Counted from the first letter of the stretch, positions 37,422-47,699 are shown. The stretch: 64,000 bases of DNA from Chloroflexota bacterium (GCA_005883615.1 VBEC01000019.1:109032-173031); one strand, 5' to 3'. A program made the numbers and translations. The notes: generated from the letters alone by a model not told the origin.

Positions 37422-38546
37422 TCAGCGCTCCACGGCGTGGCCTTCCAGCCACTCCTCGTCGAGCTCGATCCCGAGGCCCGGCCCGGTTGGGACGTCGATC
37501 CGACCGTCGTGCATCCGAAACGGTTCACGCAGGCCGCCCTCGATGAACGGGTTCTCCGTCGTGTCGTATTCGAGCAGCGGTGCCTCAACGCCGGGCATCA
37601 GGGTGGGGTCGGGCAGAAGCGACGCGATGTGCAGGGACGCTGCCTCGGTGATCGCCCCGTTCCACGAGTGCGGGATTGCCTGGATACCGGAGAGGCGGGC
37701 CAGCTCGGCCACGAAGAGCAGGTCGGCGATGCCGCCGCAGATCGACACGTCGGGCTGCACGATGTCCACAGCGCGACGATCGAGAAGCTCTTTGAAGGCG
37801 GCCCGCGTCTGGAGCATTTCGCCCCCGGCGATCGCCATGTCGAGGTTGGCCGCCAGGACCTCGTAGCCGTGGTAACCAGCTTGCGGCAGTGGTTCCTCGT
37901 ACCAGTACACGCCCAGCTCTTGCAGCTCGCGCCCGACACGCAAGGCCGTCGGGAGCGTATAGGAGCCCCATGCGTCCACCATGAGGCGCACGTCGGGCGG
38001 AAGCGCTTCGCGGACCCTGGCGACGAGCGGGACCTCGTGGGCGGGTGGGAACCGGCCGATCCGCATCTTGATCGCCCGGAAGCCCCGGGCGACGAGGCCC
38101 AGCGCCTCGTCCATCCACTGGTCGGCGGGATCCACGTCCTTGAAGTAGCAAAGGCCTGATGCGTACGCCTGGACGCTCGTCCGGAGGCCGCCGCCATAGA
38201 GCCGATTGATGGGGACTCCCAGGGCCTTGCCCCGCAGGTCGTGCAGGGCGATGTCGACCGCACCAGCGGCGAGTCCGCTCTCGAAAGGCGCCAGCCATGG
38301 CGTTCGCCAGACTCGCCCAGCATCCAGGGGGTCGCGACCGCGCAGGGCATTGGCGTAGGTACCCATGATGGTTTCGCGAACCCCGTCCAGCGGCGACGTC
38401 TCGCCCCAGCCGATCAGGCCCTCATCTGTTGCGATGCGGACGATCAGCGTGCTCCGAGTCTCGTTGAGCACGCTCGCCGGGCCGGTCGGGCGGTTGAGCC
38501 GATGGCTGAGCTCGATCGTCTCGACCGACGTGATCTTCATCGGCAT
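37422..38546 (-). CDS. Enolase-superfamily (mandelate racemase/muconate lactonizing) enzyme
   Basis: MPMKITSVETIELSHRLNRPTGPASVLNETRSTLIVRIATDEGLIGWGETSP; IKMRIGR; LMVDAWGSY / YWYEEPLP / IAGGEML; IPHSWNGAI. Confidence 0.92.
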   Translation of the reverse strand: MPMKITSVETIELSHRLNRPTGPASVLNETRSTLIVRIATDEGLIGWGETSPLDGVRETIMGTYANALRGRDPLDAGRVWRTPWLAPFESGLAAGAVDIALHDLRGKALGVPINRLYGGGLRTSVQAYASGLCYFKDVDPADQWMDEALGLVARGFRAIKMRIGRFPPAHEVPLVARVREALPPDVRLMVDAWGSYTLPTALRVGRELQELGVYWYEEPLPQAGYHGYEVLAANLDMAIAGGEMLQTRAAFKELLDRRAVDIVQPDVSICGGIADLLFVAELARLSGIQAIPHSWNGAITEAASLHIASLLPDPTLMPGVEAPLLEYDTTENPFIEGGLREPFRMHDGRIDVPTGPGLGIELDEEWLEGHAVER

Positions 38547-38676
38547 CGATCTCCTGCGTGGGGTGCCGCGAAGCTGCCGGGACCAAGTGGCGAGTATGAC
38601 CCGGGCGAAAGGTCGGGCGAGCATACTTCGCCAGGGTGCCCGGCCGCCTGCGGGCAGGCTTGTCGAGGAGTGATGG

Positions 38677-39693
38677 ATGACGATCGGGATCGGGGTGATC
38701 GGAACGGGCTTCATGGGTCGGACGTGGACCGAGGTCGCGTCTAATCACGTGGCCGAGACGCAAGTGCTCGCGGTCGCGGGGGGCAGCCGGGCGGCGCGCC
38801 TTGCCAGTGACTATCGGGTCGCGCTCGAGTCGGATCCCAATTCACTCCTTGCCAGGAGGGACATCGAGCTTGTCGTGGTGGCCACGCCACCGGATGCCCA
38901 TCGCGACCTGGCGGTCGCCGCGGCGCGGGCCGGCAAGCATTGCCTGGTGGAGAAGCCGATGGCGATGAATGTGGCGGAGAGCGACGCGATGGTCGCGGCC
39001 GCCGATCAGTCGGGAACCACGCTGGCCGTGGTTTCCCAGCACCGGTTCCGAGGGGCAGCTCGAGCGGCCCACGATCTCCTGGTCGACGGATCAGTCGGGC
39101 GTCTGCGCATGGTCCAGGCTCGCGGTATCGACACCGCGACCGAAGCGCCGCTACCCAACATCCTGCCCTACGCTGACATGGGCTCGCATGTCTGTGACGT
39201 CCTTCGCTGGCTGGTCGATAGCTCCCCCGTTCGGGCGTATGGCGAGTTCCAGTCCTTCACCGCCAAGCCGCCCCCATATCAGAGCGCCATGGCGCAGTAC
39301 GCGTTCGCGAACGGAGTCATGGCGAGCGTCTGGATCAGCTACGACATCCCTTCCCCCGGCCTCGGCAGCATGCTCAGCTATCTGCTCGTCGGCTCGGAGG
39401 GCATGATCGAACTCGACTCCTACGGCCAGGTGCGCCTCGGCAAGGGCGAACGCTGGGAGGTCGCCTTCGAGCAGCAGCCGTTCGATCCCAACGACCCCAA
39501 CGACCCGGTTCGGCTCAAGGGCTACGCCGACGAGATGCGCGACGTGCTGTCGGCGATCGAGAGCGGGCGGCCGCCCCTCGTGAACGGTCGATGGGCCCGC
39601 GGCACCCAGGAAATGCTGGACGCCGTACGGATCTCGGCCGCCAACCATCAGCCCGTGGAACTCCCGCTCGAGGCGGCGCTGGTCGGCGTATGA
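38677..39693 (+). CDS. Gfo/Idh/MocA family oxidoreductase
   Basis: MTIGIGVIGTGFMGRTWTEVASNHV; VVVATPPDAHRDLAVAAARAGKHCLVEKPMAMN. Confidence 0.94.
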   Translation: MTIGIGVIGTGFMGRTWTEVASNHVAETQVLAVAGGSRAARLASDYRVALESDPNSLLARRDIELVVVATPPDAHRDLAVAAARAGKHCLVEKPMAMNVAESDAMVAAADQSGTTLAVVSQHRFRGAARAAHDLLVDGSVGRLRMVQARGIDTATEAPLPNILPYADMGSHVCDVLRWLVDSSPVRAYGEFQSFTAKPPPYQSAMAQYAFANGVMASVWISYDIPSPGLGSMLSYLLVGSEGMIELDSYGQVRLGKGERWEVAFEQQPFDPNDPNDPVRLKGYADEMRDVLSAIESGRPPLVNGRWARGTQEMLDAVRISAANHQPVELPLEAALVGV

Positions 39694-39841
39694 CCAAGCG
39701 CCATGGCAGACGGGGCGGGCCCGCAAATAGGCTGCGACTGCCGCCTGCCTGAAATCCATTGACACCCGGACAGCCGAGCTTCACAGTGCCACTGCCGCGG
39801 CCCGCTGAGCAGTGAGCCCGGCAAACGAGGAGGGTTTACGA

Positions 39842-41506
39842 ATGCGCGCTCGCGGGCCCGCGTTGTTCGCCGCGATCGTCCTGATCGCGTCGGCCTGTCA
39901 AGCATCGACCTCGCCATCTCCAAGCTCGGCGGCCAGCCAAGCTTCGCAGGCCGCGGTCTCACCGAGCCCGGCCGCATCGCCACGGCCCTCGGTCCTGCGA
40001 GTCGCCCGCATCTCTGACTTCCTTCCAAGCATTCACCCGGTCGAGCTGGGAACAGGCAATCAGGAGCTCATGGCGGACCTCGTGTTCAACCGCCTTGTCG
40101 ACGTGGACAAGGACGAGGTCACGCTCCTCCCGAGCCTCGCAACTGAGTGGACCGCGTCGCCCGACGCAACCGTCTACACCTTCAAGCTGGACCCTCGTGC
40201 GGTCTGGAGCGATGGCGTGCCGGCAACGGCGGACGATGTGATCTTCACGATCTCGTGGGCCGATCAGAATCCCGCGGCGTTCAAGCAGCTCGGCGTCGAG
40301 GAGTGGCTCAATGTCAAGGGCGCTGCCGCCGTCAAGGGGACCAAGAACATCCCGGAGGGCCTGAAAAAGATCGACGATCACACCGTCGAGATCACCCTCG
40401 GCAAGCCGGACAGCACGTTCCTGCGGCGGATCGCCGGCGCCGTGTACTACATCGAGCCGCAGCACGTCCTCAAGGACCTCACCGCGGCGCAGGCCGAGAA
40501 TTGCGATTTCTGCCTCGGCGTCGCGGGCAAAACTCCGGGCACCGGCCCCTACGACTTCACCACGTCCATCTCCGCGACCGGTGCGACGCTCACCGCGAAG
40601 ACCAACTATTGGCGAGCCAAGGACAGCCAGATCAAGACAATCGTGTACAAGATCCAGGAGAGCAACGTCTCGGTTGCCCAGCTGGCGGCCGGCGAGCTCG
40701 ACCTCGTGATCAGGGTCCCGCCGGCGGAAGGCCCCGGCCTCGCCAACGTTCCGGGCCTGAAGCAGCTCAACGTGCCTGGCGTCGGCATCTTCGCGATGGA
40801 CTTCAACAACAAGAACACCGACAAGGCCCTGAGGCAGGCGATCGCCTACGCGATCAATCGTCCAGAGATGATCTCCAAGGTCCTCGGCGGGCTGGCCACG
40901 ATCAACTACACGATCCCGCCCGGAATGAAGGTCTACGACGACATCAACAAGTACGACTTCAACCTGCAAAAGGCCAAGGACCTGCTCAAGCAATCGTCGT
41001 GGGACGTGAGCAAGCCCTTCCGGCTGTCGTACCTGGCCGGCGACCCGAACTTCACGGTCACGGCACCGCCGCTGCAGCAATACCTGCAGGACCTCGGCCT
41101 CAAGGTCGAGCTCACCGCCCTGCCTACCGCGCCGTACAGCGACCTGATCCAGAAGACCAATAACTGGGAGGTCGCGCTGTCATTCGGCGGCAGTGAGGGC
41201 GTCGGCTGGTATCAGTCGCAGCAGTACTATGCGTGCCCGGGATTGGGGACGCTCCAACTCAAACTTTCGCAATCGCAGTGCATCTACGACGACCTGTTCA
41301 ACGCGGCCGCCGCGGTGACTGGGGACGCGCAGGATCAGGCGATCCACAAGGTCGCGCTTGCGCTGAACGACAACCTGCCGGAGATCTACCTCTGGCAGCC
41401 CAACTACCTGCACGTCTATTCGGACCGTCTGGGTGGCGGCTTTGCGATCTATCCCAACGAGCGCGAATCGTTCAAGAAGATCCTTGACTGGACGTACGCT
41501 CCGTAA
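39842..41506 (+). CDS. Peptide ABC transporter substrate-binding lipoprotein (SBP family 5)
   Basis: MRARGPALFAAIVLIASAC lipobox; GTGPYDFTTSISATGATLTAKTNYWR; KALRQAIAYAINRPEMIS. Paralog of 11875-13530. Confidence 0.93.
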   Translation: MRARGPALFAAIVLIASACQASTSPSPSSAASQASQAAVSPSPAASPRPSVLRVARISDFLPSIHPVELGTGNQELMADLVFNRLVDVDKDEVTLLPSLATEWTASPDATVYTFKLDPRAVWSDGVPATADDVIFTISWADQNPAAFKQLGVEEWLNVKGAAAVKGTKNIPEGLKKIDDHTVEITLGKPDSTFLRRIAGAVYYIEPQHVLKDLTAAQAENCDFCLGVAGKTPGTGPYDFTTSISATGATLTAKTNYWRAKDSQIKTIVYKIQESNVSVAQLAAGELDLVIRVPPAEGPGLANVPGLKQLNVPGVGIFAMDFNNKNTDKALRQAIAYAINRPEMISKVLGGLATINYTIPPGMKVYDDINKYDFNLQKAKDLLKQSSWDVSKPFRLSYLAGDPNFTVTAPPLQQYLQDLGLKVELTALPTAPYSDLIQKTNNWEVALSFGGSEGVGWYQSQQYYACPGLGTLQLKLSQSQCIYDDLFNAAAAVTGDAQDQAIHKVALALNDNLPEIYLWQPNYLHVYSDRLGGGFAIYPNERESFKKILDWTYAP

Positions 41507-41597
41507 GCGGTGCGGGTTGGTCCTGGGCAAGCCGGGCAGCTGAATGATGCAGGCGTTCACGGATCGCCTTCGCTCACAGGACTAGAGGGCGGGCCCA

Positions 41598-42575
41598 GTG
41601 GGCGCCTACATCGTTCGACGCATCCTCATCTCGATCCCGGTTCTGCTCGGGATCACGATCATCGGCTTCATCGCGCTTCGGGCGGCGCCGGGAGACCCGC
41701 TCCTCGCCACGGCCAACCCGGACGTCCTGGCGAACCTCGCGCAGCATCCAGAAATCCTGGAGGCCGAGCGCCATGCGTTGGGCTTCGACCAACCAATCTT
41801 TCCCAACCAGTACGTGGCCTGGCTGGGCCACGTGCTGCAGGGCGACCTCGGCTACTCGATCACCTCACACCGCCCGATCAGCAGCGAGATCGGGTCGCGG
41901 ATATTGAGCACACTCTTCCTGATGGTGACGGCGATGACCCTCGCGGTGGTCATCGGCATTCCGATCGGAGTGATCACCGCCGTGCGCCAGTACTCGAGGG
42001 TCGACTACGGTCTGAACGCCCTTGCCATATTCCTTGCGTCGACACCCGTGTTCGTGTTGGGCCTGATCGCCATCTACGTATTTGCCGTCAATTTGCACTG
42101 GTTGCCAACAAGCGACCAGCACACCGCCGGCAAGAGCGACTTCCCGGACGCCCTCTACCACCTCGTCCTGCCGGCGAGCGTCCTGGCGATCGTCAATGCC
42201 GCGCCGCTCGTTCGCTATACCAGAGCCAGCATGCTCGACGTGCTGAGCAGCGAGTACGTCACGACGGCCAGATCCAAAGGCCTCGGCAGCCGGGTCGTGA
42301 TTCTCCGTCACGCCCTTCGCAACGGGCTCATTCCGATCATTACGCTGGTCGCCCTGCTGATCCCCGAGCTCGTCGCCGGTGCGGTCATCACCGAGCAGAT
42401 CTTCAACTGGAACGGGATGGGCCAGCTCGCGGTGCATGCCGCCGATTCAAGGGACCCATCCCTGATGATGGGCATCATCCTCATCGTCGGTACCGCCGTG
42501 CTGTTCGCCAACATCGTGGCCGACATCGGCTATGCGGTCGCGGATCCTCGGGTCCGCTACGTTCGACCACGATGA
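41598..42575 (+). CDS. ABC transporter permease (DppB/OppB-like)
   Basis: MGAYIVRRILISIPVLLGITIIGFIALRAAPGDPL; TTARSKGLGSRVVILRHALRNGLIPIITLVALLIPELVAGAVITEQIFNWNGMGQL. Confidence 0.95.
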   Translation: MGAYIVRRILISIPVLLGITIIGFIALRAAPGDPLLATANPDVLANLAQHPEILEAERHALGFDQPIFPNQYVAWLGHVLQGDLGYSITSHRPISSEIGSRILSTLFLMVTAMTLAVVIGIPIGVITAVRQYSRVDYGLNALAIFLASTPVFVLGLIAIYVFAVNLHWLPTSDQHTAGKSDFPDALYHLVLPASVLAIVNAAPLVRYTRASMLDVLSSEYVTTARSKGLGSRVVILRHALRNGLIPIITLVALLIPELVAGAVITEQIFNWNGMGQLAVHAADSRDPSLMMGIILIVGTAVLFANIVADIGYAVADPRVRYVRPR

Positions 42576-42600
42576 CGTTACGTTCGTTCGAGGTCGAGGC

Positions 42601-43551
42601 ATGACCCAACGCGACGTGACCCGGCCGACGACGGTGGGGGCCGGGGTCGCCGGCAGTTGGTCACCGCTGGCCGACCAGCAGGTTGTGCTCGAACATGTGA
42701 CGCCTGCGCGCGCCGCATTCCGGCGCTTCCTGCGGCATCGTCTTGCAATCATCGGCGTCGTCATCGTGACCACGATCATCTTGCTGGCAATCCTGGCTCC
42801 GCTCCTGACTCCCTGGCCACCGAACAAGATCGACTTCACAACCGGCTCGCGGCACGCCCCCAATGCGGCCCACATACTCGGCACCGACGTGTCCGCCCGC
42901 GACATCTGGTCACGGGTGCTGTATGGCGGGCGAACCTCGACGGTGGTCGGGTTCGGTGCAGTTGCGCTGTACCTCGTGATCGGGACGCTCCTGGGGCTGG
43001 CGGCCGGTTTCTACGGCGGCGTCGTCGATCAGGCCCTCATGCGCCTGACCGACACGATCCTCGCCATCCCGCCGTTGCTGCTGATCATCGTTTTCGTGTC
43101 CGTCGTGGGCCCCAGCATCGGGTCGGTCATCATCGTCATCGGGTTGCTGAACTGGGGACAGACCGCCCGACTGGTGCGTGGCCAGCTGCTCGTCGTGCGG
43201 GAGGCGGAATACATCACGGCCGCACGCGTCATCGGTGTCCCAGACCGGGTGATCCTGTTCCGGCACACCCTGCCGAACATCTTCGGCCCGCTGACCGTCG
43301 TGGCCACATTCGGAGTCGCGACCGCTGTGCTGCTCGAATCCAGCCTCAGCTTCCTGGGTCTCGGCGTCAGGCCGCCGGAGGCCAGTTGGGGAAACCTCAT
43401 CACCGAGGCAACGAGCCCGGTGGTCCTCAACCACCTGCCATGGCAATGGATGCCGGCGGCCGCGGCGATTACCCTGATGGTTCTGGGCGTCAATTTCATC
43501 GGTGATGGCCTCCGCGACGCGCTCGATCCGAGAACGATCAGGCGCGGCTGA
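42601..43551 (+). CDS. ABC transporter permease (DppC/OppC-like)
   Basis: HILGTDVSARDIWSRVLYGGRTSTVVG; ITAARVIGVPDRVILFRHTLPNIFGPLTVVATFG; NFIGDGLRDALDPRTIRRG. Confidence 0.95.
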   Translation: MTQRDVTRPTTVGAGVAGSWSPLADQQVVLEHVTPARAAFRRFLRHRLAIIGVVIVTTIILLAILAPLLTPWPPNKIDFTTGSRHAPNAAHILGTDVSARDIWSRVLYGGRTSTVVGFGAVALYLVIGTLLGLAAGFYGGVVDQALMRLTDTILAIPPLLLIIVFVSVVGPSIGSVIIVIGLLNWGQTARLVRGQLLVVREAEYITAARVIGVPDRVILFRHTLPNIFGPLTVVATFGVATAVLLESSLSFLGLGVRPPEASWGNLITEATSPVVLNHLPWQWMPAAAAITLMVLGVNFIGDGLRDALDPRTIRRG

Positions 43552-43580
43552 CGGGTTTCGGCGTTGCGCGATCGGCGCCG

Positions 43581-44048
43581 GTGTGTCGGATGACGCGACA
43601 GGCGTCGGGAAACGACGGGAGGCACGACTTGCGCTCGCGTACGGCGGCAGCATTGGTGCTCGCAGCGGTCGTGGGCATAGCGGCATGCAGCGGCGAATCG
43701 GCTTCCGGATCGCCTACCTCCGGCCCTGGGGGTTCGACGAGCGCCAGCATCGCTGCGGTATCGCCGCCGGCCGTCAGCATGGACGGCGCCAAGGTCCACG
43801 TGGCGGGGGTCGGCAACGGCACGTCGCCGAAGTTCGACTTGCCCGCCGGCGACGTCGATATGTCGGTTTCGACGTGCCCGTCCAATGGCGTGATCCCATT
43901 CGTCTGGGTCTACGACGCGTCCAGCTCGCTTGCAGGGATCGTTACCGAGGCGTCGTACCATCTCCAGAACCTCAAAGGTGGCATGTACTACGTGCTCGTC
44001 TCCACCAACCCGGACTGTCAATGGACGGTCGACTTTGCGCCGAAGTAG
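43581..44048 (+). CDS. Small predicted lipoprotein of unknown function
   Basis: AAALVLAAVVGIAACSGESASGSPTSGPGG (lipobox plus Ser/Gly linker) then a short globular domain with two Cys (VSTCPSNGVIPFVWVYD...STNPDCQWTVDFAPK). Start codon uncertain. Confidence 0.65.
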   Translation: MCRMTRQASGNDGRHDLRSRTAAALVLAAVVGIAACSGESASGSPTSGPGGSTSASIAAVSPPAVSMDGAKVHVAGVGNGTSPKFDLPAGDVDMSVSTCPSNGVIPFVWVYDASSSLAGIVTEASYHLQNLKGGMYYVLVSTNPDCQWTVDFAPK

Positions 44049-44079
44049 TTCCTCGACGGCCCAATCCCACGCTCGACGA

Positions 44080-45186
44080 ATGATCGACCTGCGCTCCGAC
44101 ACGGTGACCCAGCCCTCGCAAGAGATGCGGCGAGCGATGGCAGCGGCGGACGTCGGCGACGACGTCTTCGGCGAAGACCCGACGGTCAACGCCCTGGAGC
44201 AGCGTGCGGCGACGCTGCTCGGCAAGGACGCCGGCTTGTTCGTCGTTTCCGGGACGATGGGCAACCTGGTCTCGATGCTGGCGCATCTCGGGCGGGGCTT
44301 TGAGCTCATCGCAGGAGCGGGAACGCACGTCGTCGACGGGGAGGCCGGCGGCCATGCGGTCGTCGTGGGCGCCTCGGCGCGAGCCATTCGGGTGGGACCC
44401 GACGGCACGATCGATCCAGCTGCCATCGACCGCGCCTTCCGGGATCCGAGCGACGTCCACGAGCCAGTCACAGGCCTCGTGGTTCTCGAGAACACGCACA
44501 ACCTGACGATGGGACAGCCGTTGACGCCGAGCTACACGGCCGAGGTCGCTGCAATCGCTCACCTCCGCGGAGTGCCGCTCCACGTCGACGGTGCCCGCCT
44601 GTTCAACGCCGCGGTAGCCCTCGGCGTCCCGGCCCGTGACCTTTGCGATCCGGCTGATTCGGTGACGTTCTGCCTTTCCAAAAGCCTCGCCTGCCCGGTC
44701 GGCTCGGTCGTCGTCGGCACGCGTGAGTTCATCGCCACGGCGCGCCGCGCCCGCAAGCTGGTCGGCGGCGGAATGCGCCAGGCCGGGATCCTTGCCGCGG
44801 CCGGGCTCGTTGCGCTCCAGCCCGGGCCGGGAGGGATGATCGCGCGGCTCGCCGACGACCACGCCAACGCCCGGCGGTTGGCCCAGGGCCTGGCAGGGCT
44901 GCCGGGAGTGATCGAGCTCGAGCCCCACCGCGTCCGCACCAACTTCGTGATCTTCGGCCTGGCCGGCCGTGAGAGCAGAGGCGCCTCGGTCACCTCCCGG
45001 GCGGCCTTCCTGGCGGGCCTCGCCACACGCGGCATACAGATGATCGAGTATCCGAACGGCTTGGTTCGCGCAGTGACCCACTACGGAGTTTCCGAGGTGG
45101 ATATCGACACCGTGCTCACCGCCGCGCGCGAGGTTCTCTCCGAATTGCGACCCCGCTCGGTCATGTCCGCGGCCGCCACCAGCTGA
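44080..45186 (+). CDS. ltaE: Low-specificity L-threonine aldolase
   Basis: MIDLRSDTVTQPSQEMRRAMAAADVGDDVFGEDPTVNALEQRAATLLGKDAGLFVVSGTMGNLVSMLAH; VPLHVDGARLFNAAVALG; CLSKSLACPVGSVVVG. Confidence 0.93.
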   Translation: MIDLRSDTVTQPSQEMRRAMAAADVGDDVFGEDPTVNALEQRAATLLGKDAGLFVVSGTMGNLVSMLAHLGRGFELIAGAGTHVVDGEAGGHAVVVGASARAIRVGPDGTIDPAAIDRAFRDPSDVHEPVTGLVVLENTHNLTMGQPLTPSYTAEVAAIAHLRGVPLHVDGARLFNAAVALGVPARDLCDPADSVTFCLSKSLACPVGSVVVGTREFIATARRARKLVGGGMRQAGILAAAGLVALQPGPGGMIARLADDHANARRLAQGLAGLPGVIELEPHRVRTNFVIFGLAGRESRGASVTSRAAFLAGLATRGIQMIEYPNGLVRAVTHYGVSEVDIDTVLTAAREVLSELRPRSVMSAAATS

Positions 45187-45297
45187 CCGGACGGCAGCAG
45201 CATCCCGTCTGGACCAACTCGATGGGGGCATCGGGTATGAGCTGCGGTCGGTGCCCGCTCTGGCTGGGTTCTGTCAGCCCGTCCGTGCCACCTCGCG

Positions 45298-46392
45298 TCA
45301 GTCCGGCCAGGTGAATGCGACGCTCAGCCAGCCCTCGCCGCCGGCTGCCAGGACGTCGTACATCGCAGGCGCCTCGGTATACGGTACGACGTGGGTGATC
45401 AGCGGGCGGACGTCAAGCTCTCCGCGCCGGATGAGGTCGATCACCGTCGAGTGGTTGCGCGACCGGGTCCACGGCCAATACGGGTGACTCAACCCGAATC
45501 CGGTCTCGTACGAGCCCACGAGGGAGATCTCTCTTCGCAGCAGTATGTCGAGGCTGATTGGGACAGTCGGACCGGGATCCGGCCAGGCCGCAGTCGCCCC
45601 GGCAACGACAATCCGGCCGCGGTCGGCCGCCGCTCGCAGCATCTCGGGCACGACGTCGATGCGCGAAGTCGCGTGAATCTGAACGTCCGCACCGGACGTC
45701 GGCTCGAGTCTCGCAGCCGCTGCACCGGGAAAGCGTCGCGTCACCGGGGTCGCGGCGTGGATCGAGGCCGCGACGTCGCCTGACAGCGGATTGACGGCGT
45801 GAGTCGCGCCGAAGACTCGAGACACGCGCAGCCGATCCTCGACGACGTCGACACCAATCAGCGGATGGGCGCCACTCAGCCGCGCCAGCCGTAACGCGAT
45901 CAAGCCGACGACTCCCTGCCCGTGCACGGCCACCGACTCGCCAATCGCGATCCTGGCTCGACGAACGGCATGTAGGGCCACGTCGCCGAGGATGGCGAAA
46001 GCGGCGGAGACATCGTCGACGTCGTCGGGCAGTGCCATGAGCCCCAGCTCCGACGCCTGCTCGTCCATCGATCCCGGGTCGGGCAGCATCGCCAGCCAAT
46101 GGCTGGCATGCGGGCCCTCGCCGAGGACGCGGGCACCCGGTTCGACCTCCGATACGTTCCGCCCGACCGCCTCGACTACGCCCACGGACGTGTATCCAAG
46201 CGGCAGGTCGTCGGGCTCTCCGAGCGGCGCTCCCGAACGTCGAGCGCGAATCGCATTGACCTCGGTGCCGGCGCTGACCTGGGTCAGCCGGTTCCGCACG
46301 AGAACCTGGCGCGGGCCGGGCGGCGGCGTATCGAACGGTTCGATCCGAATCCCACCTGCCGGCTCAAGGACGATTCGGTGTCCGGCGGTCAT
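45298..46392 (-). CDS. Zinc-binding alcohol dehydrogenase-like MDR oxidoreductase
   Basis: PPPGPRQVLVRNRLTQVSAGTEVNAIRAR...LPLGYTSVGVVEAVGRNVSEVEPGARV...VAVHGQGVVGLIALRLARLSGAHPLIGVD. Confidence 0.88.
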   Translation of the reverse strand: MTAGHRIVLEPAGGIRIEPFDTPPPGPRQVLVRNRLTQVSAGTEVNAIRARRSGAPLGEPDDLPLGYTSVGVVEAVGRNVSEVEPGARVLGEGPHASHWLAMLPDPGSMDEQASELGLMALPDDVDDVSAAFAILGDVALHAVRRARIAIGESVAVHGQGVVGLIALRLARLSGAHPLIGVDVVEDRLRVSRVFGATHAVNPLSGDVAASIHAATPVTRRFPGAAAARLEPTSGADVQIHATSRIDVVPEMLRAAADRGRIVVAGATAAWPDPGPTVPISLDILLRREISLVGSYETGFGLSHPYWPWTRSRNHSTVIDLIRRGELDVRPLITHVVPYTEAPAMYDVLAAGGEGWLSVAFTWPD

Positions 46393-46552
46393 GCGGGTGT
46401 CACTGTCGACGGTGTGGGCGGCCGTGGTCGTGGTAGGGATTTCGTCGGCGTCACCGGCGCGTTAGTCTCCCCAGCATGGACGGGAGTGCACCCGTCCGAC
46501 AGGCGTTACGGCCATCGTTGAAGCGGCGCAGGGTCACTGGGAGGATCGATCC

Positions 46553-47650
46553 ATGCTGGAGGTGCTGGCGAGCGGGCTCGTGTATCGCAATCCAAGACCC
46601 GAGCTGCGGCCGGTCCACACGTGGCATCCGACGATCGTCCGGTTCGAGGATGGGGAGCTGCTCTGCACCTTCGACCTGGCTTCGGCCGACGTGGCCCTCG
46701 ACTACCGGACGTACGCGAGCCGCTCGCTCGATGACGGCACCACGTGGACCAGCCCCGTGCGGGTGCTTGCTGATTCCGGCAACAGAGCCAGTGTCCATAG
46801 CGTTCGCATCAGCCGGGTATCCGACGGATCCGTGGTCGCCTTCGGCGGTCGGATGTTTCGAGACGACCCCGACCGGGGCCTGATCAACGTGCCCACCTTG
46901 GGATACACGGAGATGGAGCTGATCACGCTCAGGAGCCGAGATCGTGGACGTTCGTGGGAGGGCCCGGTACGCATCGACCCCCCGTTGGTCGGCCCCGCCT
47001 TCGAGATCTGCCATGCGATCGTCGAGCTTCGAGACGGGCGGTGGTTGGGGCCAACCTCGACCTGGATGGGCTGGGATGGGGCGGCCCCGAATGGCATGAA
47101 CGCCATCCTGCTGGTTTCGCACGACCAGGGTTCCTCGTGGCCCGAGTACATCGTCGAATTCGACCGCTGGGCCGAGCATGTCCTTCACTGGGAACAGTCC
47201 GTGGTCCAGCTGCGGGACGGGCGCCTTCTTGCCGTCGCATGGGCGGTGAGTCTCGACACCAACCGGGCCGAGCCGACGCCCTACGCCCTGAGCGAAGATG
47301 GCCGCGAGTTCACGGTTCGCGGATTCACCGGGTTCAGAGGACAGACGACCAAGATCATCGAGCTCCCAGACGGCAGGATTTTCAGTGCCTACCGACGCGA
47401 CGACGTCCCAGGGTTGTGGGCTACCGTCGCGCGCCTCGACGGCGACCGCTGGGTCAACCAGGAGACGATCCCGCTGTGGCAGGGAGCGTCGTCGGGGATG
47501 AGCGGAACGGCCGATCCTGGTCATGAGCTGCTCCAGCTCAAATTCGGCTTTCCACAAATGGTCGTCATGCCCGACGGGCAATTGTTCCTGGTCTTCTGGT
47601 GCGAAGAGGATTGCATCAAGAACATCAGGTGGCTGCGGATCGCCGTATGA
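46553..47650 (+). CDS. Sialidase-like / BNR (Asp-box) repeat protein
   Basis: MLEVLASGLVYRNPRPELRPVHTWHPTIVRFEDGELLCTFDLASAD; Asp-box-like motifs SLDDGTTWTS, SRDRGRSWEG, SHDQGSSWPE. Confidence 0.82.
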   Translation: MLEVLASGLVYRNPRPELRPVHTWHPTIVRFEDGELLCTFDLASADVALDYRTYASRSLDDGTTWTSPVRVLADSGNRASVHSVRISRVSDGSVVAFGGRMFRDDPDRGLINVPTLGYTEMELITLRSRDRGRSWEGPVRIDPPLVGPAFEICHAIVELRDGRWLGPTSTWMGWDGAAPNGMNAILLVSHDQGSSWPEYIVEFDRWAEHVLHWEQSVVQLRDGRLLAVAWAVSLDTNRAEPTPYALSEDGREFTVRGFTGFRGQTTKIIELPDGRIFSAYRRDDVPGLWATVARLDGDRWVNQETIPLWQGASSGMSGTADPGHELLQLKFGFPQMVVMPDGQLFLVFWCEEDCIKNIRWLRIAV

Positions 47651-47699
47651 CCGATGCCTCGCCCATCCCCAGGCCCGGGACTGCCGTGAGTGGCGGGGC

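Noticed and set aside
38590-38631. Imperfect inverted repeat GCGAGTATG...CATACTTCGC between divergent enolase-family and Gfo/Idh genes
   Set aside because: One-nt bulge and short arms; not distinguishable from chance without comparative data.
39759-39787. TTGACA-N17-CACAGT sigma70-like promoter upstream of SBP 2
   Set aside because: Good -35 but poor -10; insufficient to list as a feature.
39959-41080. 373-aa minus-strand ORF
   Set aside because: Shadow of the SBP lipoprotein gene; biased composition, no motif.
46396-46409. CACTGTCGACGGTG near-palindrome upstream of the sialidase-like gene
   Set aside because: Shares only the GTCGAC core with the three exact sites and lacks the ATT...AAT arms; not enough to include.
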